Positions 35,689 to 44,826 are shown, counted from the stretch's first letter. The stretch: 64,000 nt of DNA from Comamonas flocculans (GCF_007954405.1 NZ_CP042344.1:186001-250000), one strand, 5' to 3'. Numbers and translations are program-made. Notes: generated from the sequence alone by a model not told the origin.

Positions 35689-36777
35689 GTTAGATGTCGC
35701 ATCCCGGACGATCATAAGGTCGCCTGAGAAACAAATGCGGATGGGATGTGTACCACTGTTTCATGGCCTGCAGTGGCGTCAAGCTCTTGAGAGCTGACTG
35801 GGGCAGCTGGTGGTTGTACAAGGCCACGTAGCGCAGCAGCGTGCTGTCCAGATCTTCCTGGCTGTCAAAGCGATGCGTGTTCAAGACATCGGCAATGCGA
35901 CCGTTGAAACGCTCGACCATGCCGTTGGTTCTGGGTGTCCTGGGCCGGGTCAGGCGGTGCTCGATGCCCAGCTGCTGACACAGCAGATCAAACTCATGCT
36001 GGCCGCTGGGCTCGCGCTCGCGGCTGGCAAACAGGCGATCGGTGAACTCCTTGCCGTTGTCGGTCAGCAGCCGGGTGATCTTGATGGGACAAGCCTTGTG
36101 CAAAGCCTTGAGGAAGGCCCGAGCATTGCTGGCGGTTTTGCTGCGCTTGATCTGCACGAACACCCAACGTGTGGCCCGCTCGATGGCCACGAACAGGTAG
36201 CGCCGGCAGCTCTCGCCAGGCATTTGCGGCAGGTACTTCACGTCCACATGCACAAAGCCCGGCTCGTAGCTCTTGAAGGCCTTGTGCGCAGGCTTGGGCT
36301 GCTGGGGTTTCAGAGCATTCAAGTTGCCCACGCCGTGGCGGCGCAGGCAGCGATCGAGCACCGAGCGAGAGACTGCGGGACACAGGAATTCACGGGTGAC
36401 GGCCAGCAAATCATCCAGGGGCAGCAGCAAGGTGCGCCGCAGCTCTACGGCGATGGCCTCCTGCGCGGGCGTGAGTGTCGTTTGCAGGCGGTGGGCGCTG
36501 TGCGAGCGGTCAGTGAAGACATCGCGCCTTTTCCACTTGTAGATGGTTTGCTCGGTGACACCGTGACGCGCTGCCAGCACGGCTGCGCTCTCGCTGCTGG
36601 CGGCGATTTCAGCGCGCACCGCAGGCGTGGTGCGGGCGTTCTTGTGTAGTGCGATCATCATGTCTGAGCTCTCCCGGATGCTTGCAAACTCGCCATCAGC
36701 TCTGTCATCACGGCGCGTGCCATGAACAGCGGATAGCGATTTTCGTCTATGCAATCATCCGGGATGCGACAGTTAGA
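35689..36777. mobile_element. complete IS481-family-like insertion sequence (with its target duplication)
   Basis: The element spans 35695-36771 (1077 bp). Terminal inverted repeats begin TGTCGCATCCCGGA at both ends, with about 18 of 20 matching bases. It is flanked on both sides by GTTAGA (35689-35694 and 36772-36777), a 6-bp target duplication. In the other orientation the target reads TCTAAC, close to the NCTAGN preferred by Bordetella IS481. One transposase fills the element. Intact ends and target duplication suggest recent insertion. Confidence 0.9.
35690..36661 (-). CDS. IS481-family transposase
   Basis: A 323-residue DDE transposase. The N-terminal helix-turn-helix includes VLAARHGVTEQTIYKWKRR. 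The rve core has Asp in HVDVKYLP, Asp in LLTDNGKEF and Glu in RTNGMVERFNGR, with the C-terminal LYNHQLPQSALKSLTPLQAM block. The ATG at 36661 is the first of two adjacent Mets. The element's own sequence ends within the last codons, and the TAA stop (35690-35692) comes from the flanking target duplication. No frameshift is needed for translation. Confidence 0.9.
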   Translation of the reverse strand: MMIALHKNARTTPAVRAEIAASSESAAVLAARHGVTEQTIYKWKRRDVFTDRSHSAHRLQTTLTPAQEAIAVELRRTLLLPLDDLLAVTREFLCPAVSRSVLDRCLRRHGVGNLNALKPQQPKPAHKAFKSYEPGFVHVDVKYLPQMPGESCRRYLFVAIERATRWVFVQIKRSKTASNARAFLKALHKACPIKITRLLTDNGKEFTDRLFASREREPSGQHEFDLLCQQLGIEHRLTRPRTPRTNGMVERFNGRIADVLNTHRFDSQEDLDSTLLRYVALYNHQLPQSALKSLTPLQAMKQWYTSHPHLFLRRPYDRPGCDI

Positions 36778-37084
36778 CACTTCCCTCGCGCTCGATCACC
36801 AGAATTCTGGCCTCGCCAATAGGATGGGCCACATGCTCCGTGCCTGTAGCCGCATAGAACACATCGCCAGCCTCCAAGACAATGCTGTGCTCAGAGCCTG
36901 CATCTCGATACCTCATTTCGACACAACCATTGAGGACGGCGAACACCTCCTCTCCGTCATTGACGTGCCACTTATACGGCTGGTCTGTCCAATGCAAGCG
37001 CGTGGTGATACCGCCCATATTGGCGATATCCATAGCGCCCCAAGCGCGATCCGCCTTGAACGTACTGCCGCGAAATACTTTCAT
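36773..37084 (-). CDS. small cupin-domain protein
   Basis: A 103-residue single-domain cupin. Motif 1 region is WHVNDGEEVFAVLNGCVEMRY and motif 2 is GDVFYAATGTEHVAHP, giving a partial metal site (His and Glu residues). Function is unknown; many such proteins bind metals or small ligands. Its TAA stop lies in the target duplication of the IS next to it, so the coding sequence was left intact by the insertion. Confidence 0.8.
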   Translation of the reverse strand: MKVFRGSTFKADRAWGAMDIANMGGITTRLHWTDQPYKWHVNDGEEVFAVLNGCVEMRYRDAGSEHSIVLEAGDVFYAATGTEHVAHPIGEARILVIEREGSV

Positions 37085-37150
37085 GGAGTGCCTATCTGGA
37101 CCTGGCTGACACGATCCTCAGCGCCTTTCGTCACATAAAGCAGCGCCGTC

Positions 37151-37175
37151 AAAAAATTTCCGTGGAAAACACGGA
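37151..37175 (-). terminator. rho-independent terminator after nrdB
   Basis: On the minus strand TCCGTG pairs with CACGGA around TTTTC, followed by AAATTTTTT. It lies about 45 bases beyond the nrdB stop and would end the nrdAB transcript. Confidence 0.75.
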
Positions 37176-37220
37176 CCCCCTCCAATTTAAGCAGACCTGG
37201 ATTTTTCCGGAAGCCACTCC

Positions 37221-38318
37221 TCAAAAATCCTCCTCAAACACCACCCCCTCATCATTCCTCCTCATCACCCCCACCTTGTACGCCGCAATATCCTGCTCCT
37301 GCGGTGAAGCCTGCGTCTTGCTGATGTTGAGCCACTTCTCCATGAACTTGAGCGGATTGGCCTTGGGGAATTCGTAGCGCGTGGTCTCTATGCCCAGTGT
37401 CTGGTACACATCCTTGGCGCAGTACAGCGTCCAGGCGGCCAGGCGTTCGGCGTTCATGCCGACCAGTTCGCGCCCTTCGGAGAACAGGTAGGCGATCCAG
37501 GTGAGTTCGCTGTCCACCACTTCGGCGATGAGCTGCTCGATGTCTTCGCGCTTTTGCGCGAAGGCGATCTGTCCGCGGGCGGTTTCCAGTTCGTTTTGCA
37601 GCACGGCGCGGTCGAGTTCGGCGTGGATTTCGAGCTCGTCCTGCGCAATCTTCTGGATGGCCTTGCCTATGGGCTGGAACATGCCGGTGTCACAGATGGC
37701 GAAGGTCACGGCGAACGAGGCCATGAACTGGATGCGCTCCATGCAATACAGCGCCACCACCATCATGAAGATGGCGTTGTAGGTTTCCTGGTCGTTGGGC
37801 AGTTGCTCCAGCGCATACTGGTGCGATGCCCTGAAACCGTCGGCGAAGGCTTGCACCACGCGGTTCAGGCGTGCGTGCGCCTCTTCCACGCGCAGGATTT
37901 CGTCGATGATGACCGAGGGGTCGTCGAACGAGTTGCGCACGATTTCGGAATAGGTGGCGGCGTGGATGACTTCGTTGTCGGACACCCGCTGCCAGGCGGC
38001 CCAGAGCTCGCTGCTGGTGATGAAGGGCGCGAGCACGGGCGCGATGGCGCGGCTGGCGACGCTGTCGGCCTCCCACTGCCAGGCCAGCGTCTTGATCATC
38101 ATGTCGTAGGTGGAGCGGCTGGCTTTCTTGAAGTCGGCGTTGCAGCTGGAGTAGTCGAATTCGTTTTCGTCCCAGTCCAGCGACTTCTGCGTCTTGTAAA
38201 GCTCCCAGATGCGCGGGTAGTGGCGGTTGATGGTGTCGAACAGGCCCTGCTTTTCGCCGAGAAAGAGCAGCGGCTTGTCGTAGTCGGTCTTGCCGTAGTT
38301 GAAGACGTTGGCGGTCAT
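37221..38318 (-). CDS. nrdB: ribonucleotide reductase small subunit, class I
   Basis: A 365-residue R2 subunit that houses the diiron (or related) cofactor and tyrosyl radical. Carboxylate/His ligand blocks are visible in WQWEAD, DNEVIHAATYSEI, RVEEAH and AQDELEIHAELD, and a Tyr lies in the expected helix region. The C-terminal DEGVVFEEDF is the tail that docks to NrdA. It follows nrdA by 17 bases on the same strand. The start MTANVFNYGKTDYDKPLLF is typical of the phage-like class I subgroup. Confidence 0.95.
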   Translation of the reverse strand: MTANVFNYGKTDYDKPLLFLGEKQGLFDTINRHYPRIWELYKTQKSLDWDENEFDYSSCNADFKKASRSTYDMMIKTLAWQWEADSVASRAIAPVLAPFITSSELWAAWQRVSDNEVIHAATYSEIVRNSFDDPSVIIDEILRVEEAHARLNRVVQAFADGFRASHQYALEQLPNDQETYNAIFMMVVALYCMERIQFMASFAVTFAICDTGMFQPIGKAIQKIAQDELEIHAELDRAVLQNELETARGQIAFAQKREDIEQLIAEVVDSELTWIAYLFSEGRELVGMNAERLAAWTLYCAKDVYQTLGIETTRYEFPKANPLKFMEKWLNISKTQASPQEQDIAAYKVGVMRRNDEGVVFEEDF

Positions 38319-38335
38319 GGTGTGTTTTCCTTGCT

Positions 38336-40858
38336 TCAGAGCGTGCAAGAGCCGTTGCATTCGGGGTCGGCGTCGAGCACGCTGACGGTGGCGGCGGCGT
38401 CGCTGTCGGTGCTGCCGGCCCCCTCCTTCTTGTCGGCGGCGGCCATGGCGCTGCCGACCATGCGGTCGACGAGTTCCTTGCGTTCGGCCTCGGCCTCGTT
38501 CAGGGGCTTGAAGCCGGCCGAGGTCTTCTGGTTCATGTAGTACTTGCTCTTGAGGCCCATCTTGATGCGGTAGAGGTAGTCGCGGATCATCTCGCTGGAG
38601 CCGATGAAGGCGTCACCGATGACCTTGCGGTAGAAGTCCGCCGAGATGCCCTGGTCGGTCCATTTCTGGATGATGGCGTAGGCCTCGGTCATGTCCCTGG
38701 CGGGGATGTTCCAGGCCGATTCGTACCATTCGGCCAGCTCTTCGCCCTCGGGCGCGGCCCAGTAGTTCACGCGCTGGTTGTCGGTCTTGATCATGGTCAG
38801 CTCGCGGATCGGGTACACGCCATTGGTCGTGCCCGAGGCATTGGCCGAGGTCTCCGTGGGCATGTGCGCGGCCAGCACCGAATTGCGGATGCCTCCGTTG
38901 GCCACCACCTCCAGGCGCAGCGCGTCCCAGTCGTAGTGGTTGGTGAAGTCGGCAATCTGGTCGACGTTGCGGTTGTAGGTATCCAGCGGCATCCAGCCTT
39001 CGGGCCAGCGGGTCTTGTGCATCCAGGGGGCGTTGCCCAGTTCCTTGCCCAGGCGCAGGCTGGCGCGCACCAGGTGGTAGAAGTGGCGTTCGGCCGCCAG
39101 GTGGATGAACTGCTTGCCTTCAGCGGTGGTGTAGCGCTTGTGCTCGCGCGCCATCAGGTGCGCCAGGCCCAGAATGCCCACGCCGGCGTTCAGGCGCGCC
39201 TTGGAGGTGTAGCCGATGTGCGGCAGCTCGTATTCGGCCAGGTGGATGCACTTGTCGATCATCAGGAGCGCGTAGTAGGCGACTTCCTCGTACTGCGCGT
39301 CGCTTTCGATGTTGTCCACGCAGATGCCCGCCAGGTTGCAGGTGGCCACCTCGGGCGAAGAGCGCTGCAGGATCTTCTGGACGGTGACGCCGTTCACCTC
39401 GTCACCCTCCCGCAGTTCCAGCGGATAGACCATGCCGCGGCCGGTTCGCACGGCGTGCGCGCCACTCAGGCGGTGCGTGCCGCCCTCTTCATCCTCGAAC
39501 TCGACGAAGGACACGTCCGCGTCCTGGTAGATCTCGGTGATGTGGTTGTAGGCGCCGGTGGGCAGGTCGATCTCGGAGCACAGGTTGGAGCTGTAGATGG
39601 TCTCCTTGAACGGCGTGTGCCGGTTCATCTCGTGGATGTTGTGCTCGTAGATGCGCCCGGTTTCGTTCCATTCGTTGCAGGCGGTGATGAGCAGCTCGCG
39701 CGCATTGACGAAGCGCTTGGGGAAGAGCGGGTTCTTCTCGTACTTCTGGTAGAGCTGCTCGAAGCGTTCTTCGTCGTTGCTGTAGAGCGCCTCGTACAGA
39801 TCGGGCGCGGTGAAGCTGTTGAACAGGAAGATGTCCTCGTTGCGCGCCACCTTGCGCGCGAACAGGCGGTTGCTGCCCCACGAGTAATCCATGCCGCGGA
39901 TCTTCTTGTCCTCGGTGGACATGGGGTTCTTCAGGCGCAGCAGGGTTTCGATCTCGGGGTCGTAGATCGAGAAATAGCTGGTGCAGGCGCCGCCGCGGCC
40001 GTTTTGCAGGCTGGACTTGACCTCGGACACCACCGCGCGCAGGTAGGGGAGCTTGCCCTGGTGGCGGATCACGCCGCCGCGCACCGGGTCGTTGACCGAG
40101 CGCAGGTTCATGTGCGAGCCGATGCCCGCGCTCATGTAGGTCATGGTGTAGGCGATGTGATTGCCCACGGCAATAGAGCGCGCCGAATCGGCCGTGGTGT
40201 AGAGGCAGCAGCTGGCGTAGCCACGCAGGGGGGTGCCCAGGTTGATGTGGTTGGGCGTGGGCGCGTTGATGCGGTTCATCGACAGGTGCTCGTAAAAACG
40301 CGCCACGTCATGCATGCGCCGCTCGCGCGGTTGGTCCACTGCCAGCGCCATGGCCATGCGCATGTAGATGAACTGCGAGGTCTCGTAGATGCGGTTCTTC
40401 ACCCGGTCGGCGATCGCGTACTTCGACAGGTGGGTGTGCAACTGGTAGTGCGCGTAGCTGTAGTCGCGGTCGTGGTCGATGAGCTTCTCGACCTCGGCGT
40501 ATTCCTCGTCGGAATAGTCCAGCACCTCCATGTAGCCCAGCTTTTGCAGGCGCCGGTGCAGTTGCAGCACCGTGGGCATGAAGACGCCGTGCACCTCCTT
40601 GTGCATCAGCGCGGCGTACAGGCGCCCGGCCATGCGGTTGTACAGCCACGAGTCGGACTGCAGGCAGTTCTTGATGAGCTGCTGCTGCAGCATGGTGGTC
40701 GTCACCTGCTCGGGCATGTCCGTGACCGTCTCCAGCACCACCGAGGACCAGTCCATATCCGGCCCCAGGGCCTTGGCGGCCCATTCGCCCCAGCCGTTGA
40801 GCTTGGACGGGGTGAATGGCTCTACGCGGCCATCGCGCTTGGTGACGGATTCGATCAT
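38336..40858 (-). CDS. nrdA: ribonucleotide reductase large subunit, class I
   Basis: An 840-residue R1 subunit that reduces ribonucleoside diphosphates to deoxy forms. An ATP-cone for allosteric activity control opens the protein (MIESVTKRDGRVEPFTP). The catalytic barrel includes NLGTPLRGYASCCLYTT, NGRGGACTSYFSIYD, and PTETSANASGTTNGVYPIR, and the C-terminus carries the shuttling cysteines (ECNGSCTL). An extra segment at about residues 446-496 (FEDEEGGTHRLSGAHAVRTG, then REGDEVNGV) interrupts the usual SNLC-to-CNL region; it looks like a degenerate Hint-type beta insert. The ATG at 40858 is preceded by two NrdR-like boxes. Confidence 0.95.
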   Translation of the reverse strand: MIESVTKRDGRVEPFTPSKLNGWGEWAAKALGPDMDWSSVVLETVTDMPEQVTTTMLQQQLIKNCLQSDSWLYNRMAGRLYAALMHKEVHGVFMPTVLQLHRRLQKLGYMEVLDYSDEEYAEVEKLIDHDRDYSYAHYQLHTHLSKYAIADRVKNRIYETSQFIYMRMAMALAVDQPRERRMHDVARFYEHLSMNRINAPTPNHINLGTPLRGYASCCLYTTADSARSIAVGNHIAYTMTYMSAGIGSHMNLRSVNDPVRGGVIRHQGKLPYLRAVVSEVKSSLQNGRGGACTSYFSIYDPEIETLLRLKNPMSTEDKKIRGMDYSWGSNRLFARKVARNEDIFLFNSFTAPDLYEALYSNDEERFEQLYQKYEKNPLFPKRFVNARELLITACNEWNETGRIYEHNIHEMNRHTPFKETIYSSNLCSEIDLPTGAYNHITEIYQDADVSFVEFEDEEGGTHRLSGAHAVRTGRGMVYPLELREGDEVNGVTVQKILQRSSPEVATCNLAGICVDNIESDAQYEEVAYYALLMIDKCIHLAEYELPHIGYTSKARLNAGVGILGLAHLMAREHKRYTTAEGKQFIHLAAERHFYHLVRASLRLGKELGNAPWMHKTRWPEGWMPLDTYNRNVDQIADFTNHYDWDALRLEVVANGGIRNSVLAAHMPTETSANASGTTNGVYPIRELTMIKTDNQRVNYWAAPEGEELAEWYESAWNIPARDMTEAYAIIQKWTDQGISADFYRKVIGDAFIGSSEMIRDYLYRIKMGLKSKYYMNQKTSAGFKPLNEAEAERKELVDRMVGSAMAAADKKEGAGSTDSDAAATVSVLDADPECNGSCTL

Positions 40859-40896
40859 GGCGGCTTGCTCTCCTGTGGTGTGTGGCAGTTCATAAA

Positions 40897-40944
40897 ACAC
40901 TACGTATAGTAGTTTTGTAAGCAGCCTAACACAACATCTAGTGG
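40897..40944 (-). promoter_or_regulatory. two NrdR-like boxes upstream of nrdA
   Basis: Two 16-base near-palindromes match the NrdR consensus ACACWATATATWGTGT: ACACTACGTATAGTAG at 40897-40912 and ACACAACATCTAGTGG at 40929-40944. Their starts are 32 bases apart, three helical turns, the spacing seen for tandem NrdR sites. NrdR represses RNR genes when dATP is high, so nrdAB is probably under its control. Confidence 0.8.
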
Positions 40945-41102
40945 GGAAAAGAGAGCCGCCACGTTGCCGCGGGGCGCGGCAAAACCGGCGCTGACGCGCG
41001 CCTTCGCTGGCTTTGGCCAATTTGCAACAAAGGGTGCCGCCAGTGGCCAAAGGTGGGTCGGAGCCCTCCGGCACGTGGGTGCGCCGGGCCGCGGCTCAGG
41101 CT

Positions 41103-42767
41103 TCAGACCTTGGGCAGTCCGCCTTCATGTCCCACGGCGCGCTCGCGCCCCGAAGGCAGGGCGCCGGCCTGCTCCAGGATGGGGTAGGCGGTGGCGCTGA
41201 TGAGCGAGTTGATGCGCCGCAGGTCCGACAGCAGGTCGATGTGCAGCGAGCTCGTTTCCATGCTCTGCGTCGCGCGCTCGGCCAGGCGCGCCAGGTGGTT
41301 GGCCGCGTAGGTGCGCTCCAGCGCGCGAAAGTGCCCCTTTTCTTCCAGCAGGCGCTGGGCGTCGCGCACCGTGCCGTCCAGGAACACCCCCATGCTCAGG
41401 CGCAGGTTGTTTACCAGGCGGGCATGCAGGTCCGAGATCTCGGCCATGCCGGCTTCGGAAAACTCCACCCCCTTGCTGATCTTCTTTTCTTCCACGTCCT
41501 GCACGATGCGCTCGATGATGTCGCCGATCTGCTCCATGTTGATCGTGAAGCTGATGATGTCGGCCCAGCGCCGGCTCTCCTTCTCGCCCAGGTCGTCGCG
41601 CGGGATCTTGGTCAGGTAGTACTTGATCGCGGAATACAGGCTGTCCACCTCGTCGTCCATCTCGCGCAGCCGCATGGCCAGCGACTCGTCGTTGCGGCGT
41701 ATCACCTCCATCACACCGGTCAGCATGTTTTCCACCACGTCGGCCTGCGTCAGCGCCTCGCGCACCGCCAGGCTCATGGCCAGCGACGGCGTGGACAGCG
41801 CCGAGGGGTCCAGGTGGTGCGGCCGCTGGCCCGGCAGCCGCGCCGGCTTGGGCAGCAGGCGCGCAATCAGCCGCGCCACCCATTGGGTAAGCCCGATGAA
41901 GCCCACGCTGATGATCACGTTGTAGGCCAGGTGAAACAGCACCACGCCATGCCCCACGCCCGGCATGTGCGGCTGCACAAGGCGCAGCCACAGGCCGACG
42001 AAGGGCGCCATCACCGCCACGCCCAGCAGCTTGAACAGCAGGTTGCCCACGGTCACCTGCTTCACTTCGGTGTCCGCACCCGCCAGCGTCAGCACCGCGG
42101 CCAGGCCGTTGCCGACATTGGCGCCGAGCACCAGGCCCAGCGCCATGTCCACCGGCACCACCTGCGACGCGGCCATGGCCGCGATCAGCAGCACCACCGC
42201 CAGACTGGAGTAGGAAATGATGGCCAGCACCGCACCGATGAGAATCTCGGCCAGCAGGTCCTTGCCCAGGGCTTCCAGCACCACGGCGGTGACGGGCGAG
42301 GCGAGCATGGGGTCGCTGGCCTGCACGATGCGCTCCAGCGCCAGCAGCATCAGCCCCAGCCCGATGAAGATGCGCCCCACCCGCCCGGCGGTGCTGGCCT
42401 GGCGCGTGATGAACAGCACCACGCCCACGAAGATGAACATCGGCGACAGCCAGGACAGGTCGAACGACAGCAGCACCGCCATCAGCGCCGTGCCTATGTC
42501 CGCCCCGCGCATCACCGCCAGCGCGGCCGGCAGCGAGATCAGCCCCTGCCCGACGAAAGAGGCCGTCATCAGGGCCGTGGCGGTGCTGGACTGCACCAGC
42601 GCCGTCACCCCTATGCCCGACAGCGCCGCGGTAAAGCGGTTGCCCAGGCTGCGCGCCAGCCAGGCACGCAAATTGGCGCCGAACACCCTCAGCACCCCGG
42701 TGCGTACCAGGTGCATGCCCCACACCAGCAGGGCGATCGCGGCCAGCAGATTCAGAAGGTGCTTCAT
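41103..42767 (-). CDS. Na/Pi cotransporter family protein with PhoU-like C-terminal domain
   Basis: A 554-residue membrane protein. The two NptA/PNaS repeats hold the QSSTA signature (ALVQSSTATALMTASFVG) and its counterpart (LGLVLGANVGNGLAAV), with about nine helices through residue 310. Residues about 345-540 form a PhoU/DUF47-like helical domain (NMEQIGDIIERIVQDVEEKK). Family members take up phosphate with sodium or influence phosphate balance. The ATG at 42767 starts before helix 1. It is divergent from the TsaD-like gene. Confidence 0.88.
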   Translation of the reverse strand: MKHLLNLLAAIALLVWGMHLVRTGVLRVFGANLRAWLARSLGNRFTAALSGIGVTALVQSSTATALMTASFVGQGLISLPAALAVMRGADIGTALMAVLLSFDLSWLSPMFIFVGVVLFITRQASTAGRVGRIFIGLGLMLLALERIVQASDPMLASPVTAVVLEALGKDLLAEILIGAVLAIISYSSLAVVLLIAAMAASQVVPVDMALGLVLGANVGNGLAAVLTLAGADTEVKQVTVGNLLFKLLGVAVMAPFVGLWLRLVQPHMPGVGHGVVLFHLAYNVIISVGFIGLTQWVARLIARLLPKPARLPGQRPHHLDPSALSTPSLAMSLAVREALTQADVVENMLTGVMEVIRRNDESLAMRLREMDDEVDSLYSAIKYYLTKIPRDDLGEKESRRWADIISFTINMEQIGDIIERIVQDVEEKKISKGVEFSEAGMAEISDLHARLVNNLRLSMGVFLDGTVRDAQRLLEEKGHFRALERTYAANHLARLAERATQSMETSSLHIDLLSDLRRINSLISATAYPILEQAGALPSGRERAVGHEGGLPKV

Positions 42768-42865
42768 GGATACTAGCGCAGCACGGGGCAATCCCTCGTT
42801 GCCCGTGCGTGCAAGCGCACAGCATACCCGCAGCCATCGGCGCGGCGCCTACACTCGCCCGCGGC

Positions 42866-43732
42866 ATGACACACGCGCAACACGGACCCGCCCTGGGCAT
42901 TGCCTCGCGGGGCGGCAAGATCACCTGGACGCTGATCGATGACCACAGCGGCAGGCCGGCGCTGCTGGGCCAGGGGCAATGCGCCCGCCTGGAGGAACTG
43001 CGCGCGCTGCACGACGCGCAGGGCGCACCCCTGCCGTCGCCCCGCGTGGTCGGCGCAGGCTGCTCCAGCATGAACCCGGCGCTGGCCACGCTGTTTTCCG
43101 CCGCCCGCACCCAGGCGGTGGACCCGGCGCTGGCCCACCTGCTGGCGCCGCTGGCCTATGAAACGCCACCGGCCGGCCCTTATCTGGCACTGGTGGCCAC
43201 GGCCAGGCACACCGTGCTCGCGCGGGTGGACGACCCCGCGCACTGCAGCGTCCTCACCCATGCGCTGGACCTGTCCGCCGGCGCGGTCTTCGATGCCCTG
43301 GCCTTGGCGCTGGGCATGGAAGCGCCGGGTGGGCCGACGATCGAGCGTCTCGCGGACTTCGGCAACGCCGGTGCCGTGGAACTGCCCGAGGCGGACCAGA
43401 CCAAGGCGCAAACCGGTTTTGTCTTTGCCCCCCTGCGCGCCGCCGCCCTGGCGCGCGTGCGGGAACTGGAAGGCAGCCCCTGTGAACAGCCTCGCGCCGA
43501 CCTGGCCGCCGCAGTGCAGGCTGCGGTGGTGCGCCAACTGCTGGCGCCCACGCTTGAAGCCCTGCGGCGCAGCGGCCTGAGCCAGGTGGCGCTGAGCGGC
43601 GGCGTCACGCGCAACCGGGCCTTGCGCCAGACGCTGCAAGCCCATTGCCGCTTGATCGTCCCGGCGCGCCAACCGTCGGCCAGCGCACGCATTGCGCTGG
43701 CGGCGCTGCTGGGCTACGGCCACTTGGCTTGA
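42866..43732 (+). CDS. TsaD-like protein without metal-binding His motif
   Basis: A 288-residue protein resembling the Kae1/TsaD ASKHA family (tRNA threonylcarbamoyladenosine synthesis). It has ALGIASRGGKITWTLIDD at the start, HLLAPLAYETPPAGPYLALV and SGGVTRNRALRQTLQAHC at the end. The family HMEGH iron/zinc site is replaced by ALAHLLAPL, so the first His is missing. That argues against normal TsaD catalysis and for a paralogue or non-catalytic partner. True TsaD is not in the window. The ATG at 42866 is chosen by alignment; no strong ribosome-binding site is seen. Confidence 0.7.
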   Translation: MTHAQHGPALGIASRGGKITWTLIDDHSGRPALLGQGQCARLEELRALHDAQGAPLPSPRVVGAGCSSMNPALATLFSAARTQAVDPALAHLLAPLAYETPPAGPYLALVATARHTVLARVDDPAHCSVLTHALDLSAGAVFDALALALGMEAPGGPTIERLADFGNAGAVELPEADQTKAQTGFVFAPLRAAALARVRELEGSPCEQPRADLAAAVQAAVVRQLLAPTLEALRRSGLSQVALSGGVTRNRALRQTLQAHCRLIVPARQPSASARIALAALLGYGHLA

Positions 43733-43959
43733 CGCCCGCGACCCCAAGCCGCAGACCGCCCATCGGGTTTTGAAACCGGCCATTCACGCCGCCTGGAGGG
43801 CCGCGCCTTTCCGCCTTCTTCCAAGGTCAATACGCCATTCGTTACCATGGCCGCGCCCAGAAACGTTTTCCAGAGGGGGAAAGCGTCTCGCCTTGGGCTT
43901 GGGCTTGGGCTTCAGGCTGAAGCCAGCGGCGTGGGCACGCAAGCATCAAAGGAAGAGCC

Positions 43960-44820
43960 ATGCAAAAAAGATATTTTCAGATACCGGCCTTGATCATCGC
44001 GACCGCCGCCTTGGCGGCATGTGGTGGCGGTTCCAGCAGTTCCGACCCCGGCCCGGCGCCCACCCCCGCGCCAGCGCCAGCGCCAACCCCGGCGCCTGCG
44101 CCGACTCCAGCACCCACCCCGACACCCGCTCCCACGCCGGCGCCGGCTCCCGGCACCGGCACCGCATCGGACTGCTTCAGCGATGCGCTGTTTCACGATG
44201 GCGCGACCGCGCTGCTCGACTACCAGCTCACCGGCGGCGCAACCGGGACGAGCTCGCACCAGATTTCCGTTTCCACGGGCGCGACCTTCAACGGGCACTC
44301 CGGCCTGTTTGACCACAAATCCGTCGCGGTCACCCAGTTTTCCTCACCTGCGCCACTGGCAGCGGCCGGCCCCACGACTTCGACGGTCCACACTTACGCG
44401 AAGCTGGACGGCGTGACATCGATTCAAGTCGGCTCTACCGCGGACGTGGCGGTGATGGACATGAGCTTCAATGTCACGACCACCTACGACCCCCCTCTGA
44501 GAGACGAAAAGTTGACACTGGCGCCGGGTGGCACAGCAGTTGCCAGCACCACGGCAACCGTTTCGAGTTCCCTGGCGCCGACCCAGGTGAGCCAGGAAAC
44601 GCTGAAGTCCACCTACGTGGGCCAGGAGAGAATCTCCATTCCGGCCGGCACCTTCGACACCTGCAAGTTTGAAATCACCGAGGGTGACGGCAGCAAGACC
44701 ACGCACTGGCTAGGCGTCGGCAACGGGATCCCGCTGAAATACTTTGGCCCTCAGGATGAGGTTCAGGACGTCATCATGGAGTTGATGCCCAGTAGCCGCC
44801 TGAACAACGCTTCGCTGTAA
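43960..44820 (+). CDS. lipoprotein with long Ala/Pro/Thr linker, function unknown
   Basis: A 286-residue protein with a lipoprotein signal (LAAC lipobox, Cys near residue 21), a Gly/Ser tether and then about 38 residues of alternating Ala-Pro/Thr-Pro repeats (residues about 31-68). A beta-rich outer domain follows, with two cysteines (SDCF and DTCKF). No known family is recognised. The linker resembles cell-surface spacers that reach through the periplasm. AAGGAAG precedes the ATG. The 227-base gap upstream contains a short tandem run of CTTGGG units but no gene. Confidence 0.75.
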   Translation: MQKRYFQIPALIIATAALAACGGGSSSSDPGPAPTPAPAPAPTPAPAPTPAPTPTPAPTPAPAPGTGTASDCFSDALFHDGATALLDYQLTGGATGTSSHQISVSTGATFNGHSGLFDHKSVAVTQFSSPAPLAAAGPTTSTVHTYAKLDGVTSIQVGSTADVAVMDMSFNVTTTYDPPLRDEKLTLAPGGTAVASTTATVSSSLAPTQVSQETLKSTYVGQERISIPAGTFDTCKFEITEGDGSKTTHWLGVGNGIPLKYFGPQDEVQDVIMELMPSSRLNNASL

Positions 44821-44826
44821 CGCGGA

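Noticed and set aside
35690..36754. Longer transposase start at 36754
   Set aside because: The added 31 residues are not conserved in IS481 transposases; the paired ATGs at 36661/36658 fit better.
39365..39525. Functional intein in NrdA
   Set aside because: No N-terminal Cys/Ser splice junction, no terminal His-Asn, and only about 50 residues. Kept only as a Hint-like insert.
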